From Massilia sp. YIM B02443 (GTDB taxonomy: Bacteria; Pseudomonadota; Gammaproteobacteria; Burkholderiales; Burkholderiaceae_D), in the NCBI RefSeq assembly GCF_030411955.1, contig NZ_JASNRA010000009.1, positions 112,260 to 157,846 on the forward strand: DNA of 45,587 bases, in the 5' to 3' direction. Within the stretch, counting starts at the first letter, position 1; each line of letters opens with the position of its first letter. Of this stretch, positions 1 to 7,512 are shown in pieces. The translations under genes and the position numbers were made by a program. A model generated the notes under the pieces. The model was not told the DNA's origin, ran no database searches, and saw only the letters and a list, made by a program, of their open reading frames with translations.

Positions 1-1354
1 TGCGCACCTGGTGCTCGCGGGTGGTGGTGTTGATCGTCTCCGGCAGGCCGACGATCAGCGCCGTCTGCGGTCCGAGCGCGGCGCCGGCGAAGCGCGCTGC
101 ACTGGCGCGCGGCACGATGGCGACCGTGTCGCGCACGCAGGCGAAGCGGTTGCGATAGGTGCCCGGTTCCAGCTCGTCGCCGACGAAGCGGGCGAGGGCG
201 CCTGCAGCCTCCTTGCCCGCCGCCAGCAGCTGCTTGATGGCGCCGTCCAGCGCCGGTCCGAAGTTGTTGCGCGACTCGTGCTCGACCCACAGCGCCGTGA
301 ACAGGTTGGCGCCGTCGCCATGGTTCTCGTGCTGGGTCAGCTGGAAGCCATGCCCGGCCGCCATGCGCCGCACCGCGCCGGCGCCCTCGAACTGTTTGTT
401 GTCCAGCTCCAGCGCCTGCAGCATCAGGCGGCTGTGCAGGTCGGCGTCGGCATTGTCGAGGTGGCGCCGCTCGGCGCTGCCGTCGTAGATCGCCAGCGCC
501 GGCAGTTCGCCGATCTCCAGGTTGCTGCTTTGCTCGGCCGCCGGCGCCAGCAGCTGGGTCGGATCCCAGCTGCTGATGGTGACCGCATTGGCCGCTACCT
601 GCCGCCGCGCGGCGAAGCCGTCGATCGCGTCATCCACGTCGGTGGCGCGCACGCCGTGAAAGCGCAGTACGTCGCCGCCGGGCGTCGCGGGCAGGGCGGC
701 CATGCTGTCGAAGAACACGACCTTGTGCCGCGCGTGCTGCTGGCCATCGGAGGGCGAAGCGTCCCCCTGGTCATGCTCGAAACGCCAGCTCAATCCCTCC
801 GCCGCCAGCACCCGCTGCAGGAATTCCAGGTCGCTCTCGCGGTACTGGGTCCAGATCGGCCGCACCGCCAGTTCCTGCGACACGTCGAACTCGAAGCGCA
901 CTTGCGGATAATCCGACAGCAGCTCGGTAATCAGGTCGCGCGCGTTCTTGTCCTGGAAGATGTAGCTGTCGCGCCGCAGTCCGAGCAGGGCCAGCGCCGG
1001 CTGCAGGTGCAGGCGATAGCGGGCCAGCCCGCCATCGGCGCCGAGCCATTCGGCATCCACGCACAGGCCGTGCCACGAACGCCGCGATCCATCCGGCTGC
1101 AACAGGCCGAGCGTGATCTCTTCGCCGATGAATTCGGCCAGATCGAGGTCGGTCGAGGTGCTCAGCGCGTCGATCTCGAAGTCGAACAGTTCGTTGACGC
1201 CCTCGCGCCCCGAGAATCGTTCTGCCACCAGCGCCTGCGGCAGCGCCGCATCCTGCGCGGTGGCGAGCGTGATCAGGCGCGCATGCTGGCTCAGTTTGAC
1301 GCCGAACAGGGCGTCGATGCCGGCCAGGCCCGCCAGGTCCGACAGCGCGATCAC
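1..1354 (-). CDS. vgrG: VgrG spike protein, N-terminal part (runs off left edge)
   Basis: This is the trimeric spike of the T6SS needle tip (TssI). About 451 N-terminal residues are present and the rest lies outside the window. The visible part is the gp27-like module, with the family signature WTQYRESDLEF near residue 165. At the window edge it reaches the start of the gp5-like OB segment (TTREHQVR). I chose the GTG at 1354 because it overlaps the tssL stop codon (GTGA), the usual sign of translational coupling, and because the residues after it (FGVKLSQHARLITLATAQD) match a VgrG start. It is the last visible gene of the tssK-tssL-vgrG operon. Cargo type cannot be judged because the C-terminus is missing. 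Confidence 0.9.
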   Translation of the reverse strand, partial: MIALSDLAGLAGIDALFGVKLSQHARLITLATAQDAALPQALVAERFSGREGVNELFDFEIDALSTSTDLDLAEFIGEEITLGLLQPDGSRRSWHGLCVDAEWLGADGGLARYRLHLQPALALLGLRRDSYIFQDKNARDLITELLSDYPQVRFEFDVSQELAVRPIWTQYRESDLEFLQRVLAAEGLSWRFEHDQGDASPSDGQQHARHKVVFFDSMAALPATPGGDVLRFHGVRATDVDDAIDGFAARRQVAANAVTISSWDPTQLLAPAAEQSSNLEIGELPALAIYDGSAERRHLDNADADLHSRLMLQALELDNKQFEGAGAVRRMAAGHGFQLTQHENHGDGANLFTALWVEHESRNNFGPALDGAIKQLLAAGKEAAGALARFVGDELEPGTYRNRFACVRDTVAIVPRASAARFAGAALGPQTALIVGLPETINTTTREHQVR

Positions 1355-2130
1355 GGCAGCGTGATGGTCAGGTTGGCCTGCCGGGGCGCCAGTTTGACGA
1401 CGTCGTTATAGGCGCTCAGCGTCGTCTCGGTGCCTTTGCCCAGCATGGTGCGCAGGCCCATGTAGCCGAGCGCGCACACCAGCGCGAACACCGAGCACAG
1501 TACCCACAGCGGCACGTCATTGCGCAGCTTGTGGATGATCTGGTCGGGCCGTTCGGCGTGCGGGGCGAAGCCGCCCTTGCGGCCCTTCATGTGGGCGATC
1601 TCGTCGCCCAGGCGCGAGGTCAGGTAGGCCAGCTTCTCGGAACCCTCGATCATGTAGCGGCCTTGGAAGCCGAGCAGCAGGCACATATGGAAAACCTCGA
1701 GCGCTTCCAGGTGGGCGCTGCCGCGCGCGCGAAGGTCTTCCAGGCGGTTGAAGAAGTTTTCGCCGGCCAGCTGGTCGCCGAACAGCACCAGCTGCAGCGG
1801 ACGCCGGGCCCAGTCGTCGCGGATGGCGTAGGGCGAACGCAGGATGATTTCGTCGACCGCGGCGCAGAACGCATATTTGGCGTTGTCGATGTCGTCGGGC
1901 GAGGCGTTCTGCTTCCTGGCGTCGCGCGTGAAGTCGTCCAGGAAGCGGGTCAGCTTGTTGCGGAACTCGGCTTCGGATTGCGGGCCGTTGCCGTTCTTGA
2001 GCATGAACAGGGCGTAGAACCCGTCGTACATCAGGTCCATCAGCGTGTGTTCGGTGCCGGGACCGGCCGCCACCACGGGCGTAAACGATGGCTGGCCGCC
2101 GGGGATCAGGGAAGGAGCGCTGGAAGTCAT
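1351..2130 (-). CDS. tssL: TssL (DotU/IcmH-like) inner-membrane subunit
   Basis: TssL is a tail-anchored inner-membrane protein that forms the T6SS membrane complex with TssM and contacts the baseplate through its cytoplasmic helical domain. The 259-residue product has the DotU-type cytoplasmic domain (about residues 28-190) with the characteristic LLGFQGRY near 152-159. A single hydrophobic segment at about 205-226 and a short periplasmic tail follow. There is no C-terminal OmpA domain, so this is the short form and peptidoglycan binding must come from another protein; an OmpA-type gene lies at 20399. The gene is 18 bases downstream of tssK and overlaps the vgrG start. Length and domain order are normal for the family. 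Confidence 0.95.
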   Translation of the reverse strand: MTSSAPSLIPGGQPSFTPVVAAGPGTEHTLMDLMYDGFYALFMLKNGNGPQSEAEFRNKLTRFLDDFTRDARKQNASPDDIDNAKYAFCAAVDEIILRSPYAIRDDWARRPLQLVLFGDQLAGENFFNRLEDLRARGSAHLEALEVFHMCLLLGFQGRYMIEGSEKLAYLTSRLGDEIAHMKGRKGGFAPHAERPDQIIHKLRNDVPLWVLCSVFALVCALGYMGLRTMLGKGTETTLSAYNDVVKLAPRQANLTITLP

Positions 2131-2148
2131 GGCAAAAACAGGTCAGGT

Positions 2149-3495
2149 TCAGGAAGTGACGGCGACCAGGTCGAGCTTCAGGTCGCGCAGGCCGGATGGC
2201 ACGTAGATCGAGATCGATTGCGCCTGCAGCATGCGCTCGTACATCTGGCCCTTGGGGTCGAGGGAAAAATAATAGGTGTCGGGCCGCACCGGTACCGCCG
2301 CCGGCACCTGCGGCGCGTGCGCCAGACGCACGCCGGGCATCGCCGACAGCACGAACTTCTCGACGTCGTCGGGGGCGCCGACCTTGAAGCGCAGCGGCAC
2401 GATGTCCACCAGTTCCACGCCCGGCAGGTCGGCCGAGACGCCGAGATAGAAACTGGTCTGGGCGTCGATCTTGCCCGAGTCGAGCATGCCGTGGTGGTAC
2501 GACGGCTTGACCTCGTTGAGGGCGATCGCGAAGTACTTGGACGAGATCACGGTGTCGAGCAGCTCGCGGATGATCGCGTGCAGGCGCGCGAAGCCGGGGC
2601 CCGGGTTCAGGTGCTCGTAGGGCGGCAGGTCGCCCAGCGACACGCTCTTGGAGAACGTCATCAGCGCCCCGGCCAGGCTCAGCAGCGCTTCGTACAGGCG
2701 CTCCGGATGCAGGGTCGGATGATGGAAGTAGTGGCTCAGCGAGGCGTGCGCCGAACTGGCCGTGTGCAGCAGCCAGAAGCTCGACATGTCGCCCGAGCGG
2801 AATTCGATCACGTGCTTGCTCGGCTCGCGGTGGTGGCCGTACAGGGCGTCGACCTTGGCCTGCAGCGCGTCGAGCAGGCGGCGCAGCTGCAGGAACAAGA
2901 GCGGCGCGCTGCGGATCGACAGGCTGGGCGGGATGAAGGTCGGGTCCTGCTCGAAGCCGCCGGTGGACAGGCGGCGCAGGCGCAGCAGCGGTACCGAGAC
3001 GTAGGAGTCGCGCGGCTCGGATTCCTGCACCAGACGCAGCGACTTCTTCAGGTAGGCCAGCTGGGCGCTGGCGGCCTGGGTGTACAGGTCGGGCGTGTCG
3101 GCGTTGTGCTGGGCGAAACGTGCGGCGTTGTTGCTTTGGCCTTCGGGCGCGAAATTGCCGCCGAAATGTTTAAACGCGGGCAGGGCGGCGTAGAAGGTCA
3201 GCTCTTGCTGGCCGCGCGGAATCGCGCCCAGGTCGATCTCGGGCGGCAGGTCGTCGGCGCCCGGCGCGGCGTAGATTTCACCGTCCGGGAAGTAGACTGT
3301 CAGTTCCAGCAGGCGCAGCGTGTCGTTCTGCAAGGCATCTTTATCGACCTGCAGCTGGCTTACTCCCCAGCAATACGGATGCAGCGCCCGCACGCTTTCG
3401 CGCAGGCGCGTCTCGTGGTAGCGGTCTTGCTGCTGAAAATGCTGGGGCCGCAGAAACAACCCCTCACCCCAAAGAAGTTTTCCAGAAATGCTCAT
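2149..3495 (-). CDS. tssK: TssK baseplate-membrane connector
   Basis: TssK is a cytoplasmic trimeric adaptor, related in fold to phage receptor-binding proteins, that links the TssEFG baseplate wedge to the TssLM membrane complex. The 448-residue product starts with the hallmark WGEGLFLRPQHFQQQDRY (residues 9-26) and keeps the usual length. The start at 3495 is the only ATG that preserves this N-terminal signature. Its ribosome-binding site is weak (AGGG about ten bases upstream). It is the first gene of the leftward operon tssK-tssL-vgrG and is divergent from the lipoprotein-tssB operon, so the 3496-3734 gap must hold promoters for both directions. Confidence 0.96.
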   Translation of the reverse strand: MSISGKLLWGEGLFLRPQHFQQQDRYHETRLRESVRALHPYCWGVSQLQVDKDALQNDTLRLLELTVYFPDGEIYAAPGADDLPPEIDLGAIPRGQQELTFYAALPAFKHFGGNFAPEGQSNNAARFAQHNADTPDLYTQAASAQLAYLKKSLRLVQESEPRDSYVSVPLLRLRRLSTGGFEQDPTFIPPSLSIRSAPLLFLQLRRLLDALQAKVDALYGHHREPSKHVIEFRSGDMSSFWLLHTASSAHASLSHYFHHPTLHPERLYEALLSLAGALMTFSKSVSLGDLPPYEHLNPGPGFARLHAIIRELLDTVISSKYFAIALNEVKPSYHHGMLDSGKIDAQTSFYLGVSADLPGVELVDIVPLRFKVGAPDDVEKFVLSAMPGVRLAHAPQVPAAVPVRPDTYYFSLDPKGQMYERMLQAQSISIYVPSGLRDLKLDLVAVTS

Positions 3496-3734
3496 TGCAT
3501 ACCCTATTGACGCTTGATTAATGCTCGCTTACAACTGACAAGACAATAACATCGAAAAGTGAGAAGCGGTAAGGGGGGTGTTGTAACGTGCTCAGCATGG
3601 AATACCCACGCCGCATGAGCTTGTCCCGTAGAGCTGCTGTGAACGCCTTTCGCCCGATTTATGGTATTTTTCCGGGCATGACAGTCGAGCAATAATGATT
3701 AGCTACTATGCCTAAACAATTTTTTGAGGACCGC
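3496..3734. promoter_or_regulatory. Divergent promoter region between tssK and lipoprotein-tssB operons
   Basis: This 239-base gap separates two divergent T6SS operons and is clearly more AT-rich than the genes on either side. I see no box pair close to consensus. The best rightward candidate is AATAAT at 3691-3696 with a poor upstream partner. The best leftward candidate is a TTGTCA element (reverse complement near 3535-3540) without a good -10. There is no convincing sigma-54 (GG-N10-GC) site. A short leftward reading frame inside (3504-3692) has no coding signs. The rightward gene has a clear GAGGA ribosome-binding site at 3726-3730. Confidence 0.45.
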
Positions 3735-4328
3735 ATGAGAACAACCCCCAGCCTGCGCCGCCTTGTCGGCGGCGCCCTGTGCGCCTTGGCGCTGAGCGCC
3801 TGCAGCACGGTGCCGACCAAGTCCACGGTGGCGGCGCCGCCGACGCTGGCCGAGCTGATGAGCAAGGCGGCGGCCGCCGACGGCGCCGGCCAGAAGGAAG
3901 CTGCGATCACGCTGTGGCGCCAGGCCGCCACCGCCTTCCCGGCCGACAAGGAGCCGTGGACCAGGATCGCCCAGACGCGTTTCGACGCCGGCCAGTACGG
4001 CGAAGCGATCGTCAGCGCCGAGGAAATCAAGGTGCGCGACCCCAACGACCAGCTGGCCAACAGCATTCTCGCCATCGGCGGCCTGCGCCTGGCGACGCGC
4101 GCGCTGGCCGACCTGCGCAGCCAGAACAACCTGTCCGGTTCGCTGCGCACCGAGTCGCAGGACCTGGCCAAGCTGCTGCGCGAGAGCCTGGGCCAGCAAG
4201 ACCTGGTGCCGCCGCCACCGCCGGCACCGCGGGCGCGCGCCGGCAATGCCAACCCGCCGCGCTCGACGCGCCGCAGCGCGCGCCAGAACAGCGAGAGCAG
4301 CGCCGATCCGTTCGACGCGTTGAAATAA
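3735..4328 (+). CDS. T6SS-associated outer-membrane lipoprotein with TPR-like repeats
   Basis: A 197-residue predicted lipoprotein begins at the ATG behind GAGGA. The in-frame ATG at 3708 would place extra polar residues before the signal peptide. The signal sequence ends in lipobox LSAC with Cys23, and Ser at +2 predicts the outer membrane. Residues about 38-140 are helical and read like two or three TPR units (AITLWRQAATAFPADKEPW, then ARTRF-like and GQYGEAI segments). The C-terminus is Pro/Arg/Ser-rich. It does not look like the beta-sandwich TssJ, yet it occupies the place beside tssK and tssB where Burkholderia-type clusters carry a lipoprotein gene. It may anchor or position the membrane complex at the outer membrane. 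A relation to the diverse periplasmic TslA proteins is possible but cannot be confirmed here. Confidence 0.8.
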   Translation: MRTTPSLRRLVGGALCALALSACSTVPTKSTVAAPPTLAELMSKAAAADGAGQKEAAITLWRQAATAFPADKEPWTRIAQTRFDAGQYGEAIVSAEEIKVRDPNDQLANSILAIGGLRLATRALADLRSQNNLSGSLRTESQDLAKLLRESLGQQDLVPPPPPAPRARAGNANPPRSTRRSARQNSESSADPFDALK

Positions 4329-4412
4329 GCAGCTGAAACAAGCGGCTGCCTGCACTGCAAGCCAATACCGGCGCCGCCAGCGCGCCGCCGTTCATGTGAA
4401 ATGGGGAACCTC

Positions 4413-4922
4413 ATGTCGAAAAAAGAAAGTGTCCAGAAACGCCTGCAGAAAGTGCGTCCACCGCGGGTCCACATGACCTATGACGTCGAGATCGGCGACG
4501 CGATCGAAAACAAGGAGCTGCCGTTCGTGATGGGCGTGGTGGGCGACTTCGGCGGCCAGTCGCAGGTCGAGCAGAAGCGTCTCAAGGAACGCAAGTTCGT
4601 CGGCGTCGACCGCGACAATTTCGACGAGGTGATGAAGGGCATCGAACCGCGCGCCGCCTTCCAGGTGGCCGACGAGCTGGGTGACGGCAGCGGCAAGTTC
4701 GGGGTCGACCTGACCTTCAAGTCGATGGACGACTTCCGTCCCGAGTCGGTGGTGCAGCAGGTCGAGCCTTTGAAAAAACTGCTGGAAGCGCGCACCAAGC
4801 TGGCCGACCTGCGCAACAAGATGGCCGGCAACGACAAGCTGGAAGACCTCCTCAGCGACGTGCTGACCAGCACCGAGAAGCTGGCCGAACTGGGCCAGCA
4901 AACCCCTGCCAAGAAAGACTGA
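4413..4922 (+). CDS. tssB: TssB sheath small subunit
   Basis: TssB (VipA) forms the contractile sheath with TssC around the Hcp tube. The 169-residue product has the family core PPRVHMTYDVEIGDA near the N-terminus, followed by LPFVMGVVGDF, and ends in the helical segment that intertwines with TssC. I start it at 4413 (ATGTCGAAAAAAG), preceded by GGGGAA, rather than at the in-frame ATG at 4401, which would add only four residues and lies on top of the ribosome-binding site. It is followed three bases later by tssC, so the pair is almost certainly translated together. Confidence 0.96.
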   Translation: MSKKESVQKRLQKVRPPRVHMTYDVEIGDAIENKELPFVMGVVGDFGGQSQVEQKRLKERKFVGVDRDNFDEVMKGIEPRAAFQVADELGDGSGKFGVDLTFKSMDDFRPESVVQQVEPLKKLLEARTKLADLRNKMAGNDKLEDLLSDVLTSTEKLAELGQQTPAKKD

Positions 4923-4925
4923 ACC

Positions 4926-6410
4926 ATGTCCGTCCAAACCTCGTCCCAGGCCGCCGGCGCGGCCACCACCGAACTGGCATTGCTGGACCAGATCGTCGAG
5001 CAGAGCAAGGTGGCCAAGTCGAGCACCGAGCATGCGCGCGCCAAGGACATCATTTCCGAACTGGTGTCGCAAGTGATGGAAGGCACGGTGGTGGTGTCGA
5101 ACAACCTGGCCGCGACCATCGACGCCCGCGTGGCGGAAATCGACGCCATGATCTCGCGCCAGCTGAGCGCCATCATGCACGCGCCGGAATTCCAGAAGAT
5201 CGAGAGCAGCTGGACTGGCCTGAACTACCTGGTCAAGAACTCCTCGACCGGCCAGAACCTCAAGATCAAGATGCTCAACGCCACCAAGCGCGAGCTGGTC
5301 AAGGACTTCCAGAGCGCGCTCGAATTCGACCAGTCGACCATGTTCAAGAAGGTCTACGAAGAAGAATTCGGCACCTTCGGCGGCGCCCCGTTCGGCGCCC
5401 TGATCGGCGACTACGAGATCACGCGCCAGCCGGAAGACATGTACTTCATCGAGCAGATGTCGCACGTGGCGGCTGCCTCGCACGCGCCGTTCATCTCGGC
5501 CGCTTCGCCCGAGCTGTTCGGCCTCGAGACCTACAGCGACCTGGGTAAGCCACGCGACCTGTCGAAGGTGTTCGACACCGTCGAATACGCCAAGTGGAAA
5601 TCGTTCCGCGAATCGGAAGACGCGCGCTACGTCGGCCTGACGCTGCCGCGCTTCCTGGGCCGGCTGCCGTTCCACCCGGCCGACGGCGCCACGGTGGAAG
5701 GCTTCAACTTCGTCGAGGACGTCGACGGCACCGACCACGAGAAGTACTTGTGGTGCAACGCGGCGTATGCGTTCGGCGCGCGCCTGACCAGCGCCTTCGA
5801 GGACTTCGGCTGGTGTGCGGCGATCCGCGGCGTCGAAGGCGGCGGCCTGGTGGAAGACCTGCCGACCCACACGTTCAAGACCGACGAAGGCGAAGTGGCG
5901 CTCAAATGCCCGACCGAGATCGCGATCACCGACCGCCGCGAGAAGGAACTCAGCGACCTCGGTTTCATCTCGCTGGTGCACTGCAAGAACACCGACTACG
6001 CCGCCTTCTTCGGCGCCCAGTCGGCGCAGAAGGCCAAGAAGTACAACAGCGACGCCGCCAACGCCAACGCCGTGCTGTCGGCCCAGCTGCAATACATCTT
6101 CGCCGTGTCGCGCATCGCCCACTACATGAAGGCGATGATGCGTGACAAGATCGGCAGCTTCGCCTCGGCCGCCAACGTGGAAGACTTCCTGAATCGCTGG
6201 CTGACCCAGTACGTGCTGCTCGACGATAACGCCAGCCAGGAACAGAAGGCGCAATTCCCGCTGCGCGAAGCCAGCGTGCAGGTGTCCGAAGTGCCGGGCC
6301 GCCCGGGCGTGTACCGCGCGGTGTCGTTCCTGCGTCCGCATTTCCAGCTCGACGAGCTGTCTGTCTCACTCCGTCTGGTCGCGGAGCTGCCTCAATCGAC
6401 CAAGTCCTAA
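4926..6410 (+). CDS. tssC: TssC sheath large subunit
   Basis: TssC (VipB) is the large sheath protomer. Contraction of the TssBC sheath drives the Hcp-VgrG needle outward, and ClpV later extracts TssC. The 494-residue product has the conserved W-x-GLxYLV motif near residue 98, the EFGTFGGAPFGALIGDYE block near 147-164, and a C-terminal IAHYMKAMMRDKIG segment. Length is normal for the family. The N-terminal helix that ClpV recognises falls within about the first 30 residues (ATTELALLDQIVEQSKV). The gene begins three bases after tssB and is followed by hcp after 28 bases. Confidence 0.97.
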   Translation: MSVQTSSQAAGAATTELALLDQIVEQSKVAKSSTEHARAKDIISELVSQVMEGTVVVSNNLAATIDARVAEIDAMISRQLSAIMHAPEFQKIESSWTGLNYLVKNSSTGQNLKIKMLNATKRELVKDFQSALEFDQSTMFKKVYEEEFGTFGGAPFGALIGDYEITRQPEDMYFIEQMSHVAAASHAPFISAASPELFGLETYSDLGKPRDLSKVFDTVEYAKWKSFRESEDARYVGLTLPRFLGRLPFHPADGATVEGFNFVEDVDGTDHEKYLWCNAAYAFGARLTSAFEDFGWCAAIRGVEGGGLVEDLPTHTFKTDEGEVALKCPTEIAITDRREKELSDLGFISLVHCKNTDYAAFFGAQSAQKAKKYNSDAANANAVLSAQLQYIFAVSRIAHYMKAMMRDKIGSFASAANVEDFLNRWLTQYVLLDDNASQEQKAQFPLREASVQVSEVPGRPGVYRAVSFLRPHFQLDELSVSLRLVAELPQSTKS

Positions 6411-6438
6411 CTTTTACTAATCTACTGAAGGAACTAGC

Positions 6439-6930
6439 ATGGCCATCGACGTATACCTGCAAATTGACGGCATCAAGGGCGAGTCCACCGACACCCAACA
6501 CAAAGACTGGATCGAATGCCGTTCGGTCCAGTGGGAAGTGCTGCAGCCGAAGTCGGCCACCGCGTCGACCGGCGGCGGCCACACCGCCGAGCGCACCGAG
6601 CACAAGGACATCGTGGTGTCCAAGCTGGCCGACCTGGCCACCCCGCTGCTGCTGCAGAACTGCTCGTCGGGCAAGACCATCCCGAAAGCCAAGTTCGAAT
6701 TCCTGCGCGCCGACGGCCAGGGCGAACGCATCAAGTACTTCGAGATCGAGCTCGAGAACGTCCTGATCAGCAACGTGGCGCCGGCGGTCAACCCGGGCGA
6801 CATCCTGGGCGAAACCGTGGCGCTGAAGTACTCCAAGGTCAAGTGGAAGTACACCCAGCAAAAGGTCGGCGGCGGTTCGGGCGGCAACACCTCGGGCGGC
6901 TGGGACCTGTCGGCCAACAAGACCGCCTGA
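6439..6930 (+). CDS. hcp: Hcp (TssD) tube protein
   Basis: Hcp hexamers stack into the inner tube expelled with VgrG. The 163-residue product has the typical start MAIDVYLQIDGIKGES, the conserved HKDIVVSK stretch, and a C-terminal YSKVKWKYTQQK. A short glycine-rich tail then follows (residues about 144-156, GGGSGGNTSGG). The start has a good ribosome-binding site (GAAGGAA). A GC-rich hairpin sits directly after the stop, between hcp and tssE. It would fit the need for far more Hcp than baseplate protein. Confidence 0.97.
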   Translation: MAIDVYLQIDGIKGESTDTQHKDWIECRSVQWEVLQPKSATASTGGGHTAERTEHKDIVVSKLADLATPLLLQNCSSGKTIPKAKFEFLRADGQGERIKYFEIELENVLISNVAPAVNPGDILGETVALKYSKVKWKYTQQKVGGGSGGNTSGGWDLSANKTA

Positions 6931-6950
6931 TTGCGGTTGGATTGAGCCTG

Positions 6951-6992
6951 CGCGGCGGCGCGGCCCGGCAATGCCATGTCGCCGTCGCCGCG
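6951..6992 (+). terminator. Hairpin between hcp and tssE (attenuator or processing candidate)
   Basis: Arms 6951-6960 (CGCGGCGGCG) and 6983-6992 (CGTCGCCGCG) pair over ten bases with one G-U pair and a 22-base loop. No T run follows, so it is not a classical intrinsic terminator. Its place just after hcp suggests partial termination or protection of the hcp message. Confidence 0.4.
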
Positions 6993-7019
6993 ACCCCATT
7001 GTCTTGATTCGGGAGCCAC

Positions 7020-7511
7020 ATGAAGGGTTTTTCGCCGGGATTGTTCGATCGCCTGATGGAAGGGGGACGCAATGGCGGCGCCGGCCCTGCCACCGTGTCG
7101 CGGGTGTCGATCGAGGAACTCAAGGACAGCGTCGCGCGCGACCTGGAAGCGCTGCTCAACACCCGCGCCGCATTCGGCGACCTGCGCATCCGCGACTACC
7201 CCGAGTGCGCGCGCTCGATCGTCACCTATGGCCTGAGCGACTTCGCGGGCTTCAGTTTGTCGAGCACCGACGACCGCGCCCACATCTGCGCCTGCATCGA
7301 AAAGACCATCGCGCGCCACGAACCGCGCCTGCGCAACGTGCGCGCCGCGCTGGTGGTGCAGGAAGGCGCGATCAACCGCCTGAATTTCGCCATCACCGCC
7401 TTGCTGGTGGTGCACGCCGAGCAGGAGCCGGTCAATTTCGACGCCGTGCTGCAGCCATCGAGCCTGCACTACACGATCAGCAAGGCGCGCCGCCTGTCCC
7501 AGGGAAGCTAG
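7020..7511 (+). CDS. tssE: TssE baseplate wedge protein (gp25-like)
   Basis: TssE is the gp25-like baseplate subunit that starts sheath polymerisation. The 163-residue product has an N-terminal LFDRLMEGG, the central VARDLEALLNTR segment with FGDLRIRDYPECARSIVTYG after it, and the gp25 core (VRAALVVQEGAINRLNFAI). Length is normal for the family. A GGGAGCC ribosome-binding site precedes the ATG. The following tssF starts one base after this stop, at a TTG codon. Confidence 0.95.
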   Translation: MKGFSPGLFDRLMEGGRNGGAGPATVSRVSIEELKDSVARDLEALLNTRAAFGDLRIRDYPECARSIVTYGLSDFAGFSLSSTDDRAHICACIEKTIARHEPRLRNVRAALVVQEGAINRLNFAITALLVVHAEQEPVNFDAVLQPSSLHYTISKARRLSQGS

Positions 7512-7512
7512 A

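Noticed and set aside
1531..3510. Long plus-strand open frame opposite tssL and tssK
   Set aside because: It spans two certain genes on the other strand and has no recognisable domain.
3504..3692. 62-codon leftward frame in the tssK/lipoprotein gap
   Set aside because: It has no ribosome-binding site or homology, and it fills a gap needed for two promoters.
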